From contig JAOPKB010000014.1 in NCBI GenBank assembly GCA_025517485.1, forward strand, positions 1-64,000: a stretch of DNA of 64,000 nt, read 5' to 3'. Positions 60,871 through 64,000 of this stretch are shown here, piece by piece. Made by a program: the position numbers and the translations under genes. The DNA is from Natronoglomus mannanivorans. Its GTDB lineage: Archaea; Halobacteriota; Halobacteria; Halobacteriales; Natrialbaceae. The notes under the pieces are model-generated. The model saw nothing but the letters and a program-made list of their open reading frames with translations. It was not told the origin of the DNA and made no database searches. Each line of letters opens with the position of its first letter. The first letter of the stretch is position 1.

Positions 60871-61418
60871 TGGCAACAGGACCACGATACAAGGTGCCGA
60901 TGCGTCGTCGCCGTGAAGTCCGGACAGATTACCACCAGAGGTTGCGCCTGCTGAAATCGGGCAAACCGCGCCTCGTCGCTCGAAAGAGCAACGCACACAC
61001 TACGGCGCAGCTGGTCTCACCCGGACCCCAAGGCGACGAAACGCACGCGAGCGCACACTCGAGCGATCTCGAAGAGTACGGCTGGGAAGCTCCCACGAGT
61101 AACCTCCCTGCAGCGTACCTCACCGGCCTGCTGGCCGGCAAACGAGCGCTCGATGCGGGCCTCGAGGAAGCGGTGTTGGACATCGGTCTCAACACGGCGA
61201 CCCCGGGCAACAAGGTGTTCGCGGTACAGGAAGGAGCGATCGACGCAGGCCTCGAAATCCCGCACAACGACAGTGTGCTGGCCGACTGGTCGCGTACGCG
61301 TGGCGAGCACATCGCCGAGTACGCAGAACAGCTCGACGAGCCGCTGTACAGCGGTGACTTCGACGCCACCGAGCTCCCAGAACACTTCGACGACGTACGA
61401 GAGGCGATCTTAGAATGA
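60870..61418 (+). CDS. rpl18: 50S ribosomal protein L18
   Basis: The 182-residue 5S-rRNA-binding protein starts MATGPRYKVPMRRRREVRTDYHQRLRLLKS and has the GLLAGKRALDAGLEEAVLDIG segment (about 89-109). Overlaps rps5 by 4 bp. Confidence 0.97.
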   Translation: MATGPRYKVPMRRRREVRTDYHQRLRLLKSGKPRLVARKSNAHTTAQLVSPGPQGDETHASAHSSDLEEYGWEAPTSNLPAAYLTGLLAGKRALDAGLEEAVLDIGLNTATPGNKVFAVQEGAIDAGLEIPHNDSVLADWSRTRGEHIAEYAEQLDEPLYSGDFDATELPEHFDDVREAILE

Positions 61419-62053
61419 GCGGCAACAACTACAACGATGGGTGGGAACCGGTCACCCGTCTCGGAAAGCAGGTTCAGGAGGGCGAAATCGACACGATGGA
61501 GGCCGCCCTCAACTCGGGGCTCCCGCTGAAGGAACCCGAGATCGTCGACCAGCTCCTTCCCGGACTGGACGACGAGGTACTGGACATCAACATGGTCCAG
61601 CGGATGACCGACTCCGGACGCCGGGTCAAGTTCCGCTGTGTCTGTGCCGTCGGCAACCGCGACGGATTCGTCGGCTACGCCGAGGGACGAGACGATCAGG
61701 TCGGTTCCGCCATCCAGAAGGCTATCGGTATCGCCAAGCTGAACATGATCAAGGTACCCCGCGGCTCCGGCTCGTGGGAGGATCGATCGGAGCGACCCCA
61801 CTCGCTGACCCACCGAACGGAGGGCAAAGCGGGCTCGGTCACCGTCGAACTGATCCCCGCACCGGAAGGACTTGGACTCGCGGCCAGCGACACGGTCCGC
61901 GCAGTACTCGAGCTCGCCGGGATCGAAAACGCCTGGACGAAGAGCCACGGCAACACCCGGACCACCGTCAACCTCGCGAAAGCAACGTTCAACGCACTGC
62001 AAAACGCCTCGCAAGCGCGAGCGCCACAGCAGCGTGAGGTGGTCGAACGATGA
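61415..62053 (+). CDS. rps5: 30S ribosomal protein S5
   Basis: The 212-residue protein has the S5 double-stranded-RNA-like domain (DGFVGYAEGRDDQVGSAIQKAIG, about 83-105), and the C-terminal domain with VRAVLELAGIENAWTKSHG. Overlaps rpl30 by 4 bp. Confidence 0.97.
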   Translation: MSGNNYNDGWEPVTRLGKQVQEGEIDTMEAALNSGLPLKEPEIVDQLLPGLDDEVLDINMVQRMTDSGRRVKFRCVCAVGNRDGFVGYAEGRDDQVGSAIQKAIGIAKLNMIKVPRGSGSWEDRSERPHSLTHRTEGKAGSVTVELIPAPEGLGLAASDTVRAVLELAGIENAWTKSHGNTRTTVNLAKATFNALQNASQARAPQQREVVER

Positions 62054-62517
62054 GAGCGATCGTCCAACTTCGCGGCGAAGTCAACCAGCAACAGGACGTC
62101 AAGGACACGCTGTCGATGCTCAACGTCCACAAGGTAAACCACTGTACGCTCGTTCCCGAGAACGACGCCTACCGTGGGATGATCACGAAGGTCAACGACT
62201 ACGTCGCCTTCGGTCAGCCGAGCCAAGAGGTCCTCGAGACGCTCTTGCTCAAACGCGGTGAACCCCTCGAGGGACGTCAGTCGGACGTCGACGAGGAGTG
62301 GATCGCCGAGAACACCGACTACGACGACGCCGCGGCACTGGCCGAAGCGTTGTTGGCCGAAGAGACGACGCTGCGCGAACAGGGGCTATCGCCGACACTG
62401 CGACTGCACCCACCGCGGGGCGGTCACGACGGTGTCAAACATCCGACTATCGAGGGCGGCCAACTCGGAAAGCATACAACTGAAGAGATTAACGCCCTGT
62501 TAGAATCGATGCGATAA
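62050..62517 (+). CDS. rpl30: 50S ribosomal protein L30
   Basis: The 155-residue archaeal L30 has MRAIVQLRGEVNQQQDVKDTLSMLNVHKVNHCTLVP and the C-terminal archaeal extension ending LHPPRGGHDGVKHP...EINALLESMR. Two bases precede rpl15. Confidence 0.97.
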   Translation: MRAIVQLRGEVNQQQDVKDTLSMLNVHKVNHCTLVPENDAYRGMITKVNDYVAFGQPSQEVLETLLLKRGEPLEGRQSDVDEEWIAENTDYDDAAALAEALLAEETTLREQGLSPTLRLHPPRGGHDGVKHPTIEGGQLGKHTTEEINALLESMR

Positions 62518-62519
62518 CC

Positions 62520-63008
62520 ATGACCAGCAAGAAACGACGCCAGCGCGGCTCGCGAACCCACAGCGGCGGGACCCACAAGAACCGCCGAGGTGCGGGCCAC
62601 CGCGGAGGACGCGGCCGTGCAGGGCGCAGCAAACACGAGTTCCACAACTACGAACCGAAAGGCAAACACGGCTTCAAGCGACCGCAGGACATCCGCGAGG
62701 AGGTGCTGGAGATCGATCTCCAGAAACTCGACGAGGATGCGATCCTCTACGTCGCCGAAGATCTCGCCGAAGAAACTGACGACGGCTACCGCCTCGACGC
62801 ACGCGATATCGTCGAGGACGGCCACGAGGCCGACGTCGTGAAGGTCCTCGGCGGCGGTCAGGTCCGAAACACACTCGAGGTTACCGCAGACGCCTTCTCC
62901 GAGGCGGCCCGCGAGAAACTCGAGGAAGCCGGCGGCGAAGCGCTCCTCTCCGAACGAGCACAGGAGGAGGCCGACGCCGACGACGAAACAGCACAGGACG
63001 AGGAATAA
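62520..63008 (+). CDS. rpl15: 50S ribosomal protein L15
   Basis: The 162-residue protein has the basic N-terminal GTHKNRRGAGHRGGRGRAGRSKHEF run (about 18-42) and the C-terminal VLGGGQVRNTLEVTADAFSEAAREKLEEAGG, with an acidic tail. It precedes secY by 3 bp, the standard archaeal order. Confidence 0.97.
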   Translation: MTSKKRRQRGSRTHSGGTHKNRRGAGHRGGRGRAGRSKHEFHNYEPKGKHGFKRPQDIREEVLEIDLQKLDEDAILYVAEDLAEETDDGYRLDARDIVEDGHEADVVKVLGGGQVRNTLEVTADAFSEAAREKLEEAGGEALLSERAQEEADADDETAQDEE

Positions 63009-63011
63009 ACG

Positions 63012-64000
63012 ATGGGATGGAAGGAAGCCGCCGAACCGGTGCTGACGCGGATGCCTGCAGTTCGCCGTCCGGAGGGACACGTTCCCTTCAAGCGCAAGCT
63101 GGCGTGGACGGCGGGTATCCTCATATTGTACTTCTTCCTGACGAACATCAACCTGCTCGGGCTCAACCAGGCGGAGGCGACTGACCTCTTCGGTCAGTTC
63201 CGTGCCATCCTGGCCGGTGAAATGGGCTCGATCCTGCAGGTCGGTATCGGCCCGATCGTCACGGCGAGCATCGTCTTGCAGTTGCTGGGTGGGGCGAACC
63301 TGCTCGGCCTCGATACGGACGATCCGCGCGATCAGGTCCTCTATCAGGGACTGCAGAAGCTGCTCGTCGTCGTGATGACGGCGCTGACCGCGTTGCCGAT
63401 GGTGTTCGCTGGCGGCTTCCTGCCAGCCCAGCCGACGCTGACGCTCGGCGGAGTGACGTTCGGTGAGTCCGGCGTCCAGGCGCTGATGTTCACCCAGATC
63501 TTCATCGGTGGGATCCTCATCCTCTACATGGACGAGGTCGTCAGCAAGTGGGGCGTCGGCAGCGGGATCGGCCTGTTCATCATCGCCGGTGTGAGCCAGC
63601 GGCTCGTCGCCGGATTCCTCTCGCTGAGCGAAGAAGGGTTCTTCTTCAGCTGGTATCAGATCCTCTTTACCGACGACGTACAGATCGGCTCACTCGTCGG
63701 CGGTGACGGACTCTATCAGCTGATCATCAGCGAAGGCCAGATCCTCGCGTTGTTCACGACGGTCCTGATCTTCGCGATCGTCGTCTACGCGGAGTCGGTC
63801 CGGGTCGAGATCCCGCTGAGTCACGCCCGTGTGAAGGGCGCCCGTGGTCGCTTCCCAGTGAAGCTCATCTACGCGAGCGTCCTGCCGATGATCCTCGTTC
63901 GCGCGCTGCAGGCGAACATTCAGTTCCTCGGCCAGATCGTCAACAGCCAGACGACCATGCCGAGCTGGCTCGGTGTCTACGCGGATGGACAGCCCGTTAG
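63012..64000 (+). CDS. secY: Preprotein translocase subunit SecY (partial, runs off the window)
   Basis: The first 329 codons of the channel-forming Sec subunit. The start is MGWKEAAEPVLTRMPAVRRPEGHVPFK; plug region and lateral-gate helices follow, with QVGIGPIVTASIVLQLLGG, YMDEVVSKWGVGSGIGLFI and the ribosome-docking loop SVRVEIPLSHARVKGARGRFPVKLIYASVLPMILVRALQANIQ. The gene continues beyond base 64000. Confidence 0.97.
   Translation, partial: MGWKEAAEPVLTRMPAVRRPEGHVPFKRKLAWTAGILILYFFLTNINLLGLNQAEATDLFGQFRAILAGEMGSILQVGIGPIVTASIVLQLLGGANLLGLDTDDPRDQVLYQGLQKLLVVVMTALTALPMVFAGGFLPAQPTLTLGGVTFGESGVQALMFTQIFIGGILILYMDEVVSKWGVGSGIGLFIIAGVSQRLVAGFLSLSEEGFFFSWYQILFTDDVQIGSLVGGDGLYQLIISEGQILALFTTVLIFAIVVYAESVRVEIPLSHARVKGARGRFPVKLIYASVLPMILVRALQANIQFLGQIVNSQTTMPSWLGVYADGQPV

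Overview
The window is chromosomal DNA from a halophilic archaeon (class Halobacteria). The signs are high GC, strongly acidic proteins, Tat-type lipoproteins, haloarchaea-specific families (HalOD1, DUF7344, DUF7504, DUF7503, DUF2240), archaeal ribosomal proteins (S8e, L32e, L19e, S4e) and the complete archaeal S10/spc-type ribosomal operon running into secY. The abundance of CTCGAG, three TrkH proteins and two permease-USP fusions suggest the Natrialbaceae; that family placement is an inference.

Layout. 1-7.6 kb: phosphate region. A DUF7344 winged-helix protein is followed by the leftward pstS-pstC-pstA-(508 bp gap)-pstB-phoU cluster and a divergent AbrB-PhoU regulator. A near-identical 17-bp box sits exactly 4 bp upstream of a TATA-like element both before pstS and inside the pstA-pstB gap. 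7.6-8.9 kb: a lower-GC patch with a methyltransferase, probably acquired. 8.9-13.7 kb: ribosomal protein S8e, a ribose-type sugar ABC transporter whose binding protein has lost its lipobox cysteine, DUF2240 and a hypothetical gene. 13.9-29.7 kb: a dense potassium, amino-acid and universal-stress-protein island with a CPA2 antiporter plus RCK_C subunit, three TrkH channels, one TrkA, two APC permeases fused to USP domains, three free USP proteins and an FNT channel.

30.3-35 kb: aldehyde dehydrogenase, a winged-helix regulator, methylglyoxal synthase, orotidine-5'-phosphate decarboxylase, a small hypothetical, a 59-aa zinc finger and a membrane J-domain protein. 35.1-39.2 kb: the most intriguing locus. 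A tandem-HalOD1/DUF7504 protein with a degenerate P-loop is followed by a 780-aa protein with a CHAT (caspase-like) His/Cys dyad, and facing them is a 44-aa single-helix DUF7503 peptide. This may be an uncharacterised sensor-protease-membrane-peptide system. 39.4-49.2 kb: GTPBP1-like GTPase, HTH_10 regulator, atypical SDR, membrane protein, HAD hydrolase, methenyl-H4MPT cyclohydrolase, metal-binding HMA protein, MTH1187-type protein, a stand-alone HalOD1 protein and two VOC proteins. 49.5 kb: tRNA-Gly(GCC).

49.9 kb to the end: SPOUT methyltransferase, then rpl3-rpl4-rpl23-rpl2-rps19-rpl22-rps3-rpl29-rnp1-rps17-rpl14-rpl24-rps4e-rpl5-rps14-rps8-rpl6-rpl32e-rpl19e-rpl18-rps5-rpl30-rpl15-secY. 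Junctions overlap or are separated by at most 21 bp, as expected of one long translationally coupled operon. Its leader holds a stem-loop directly in front of the first start codon.
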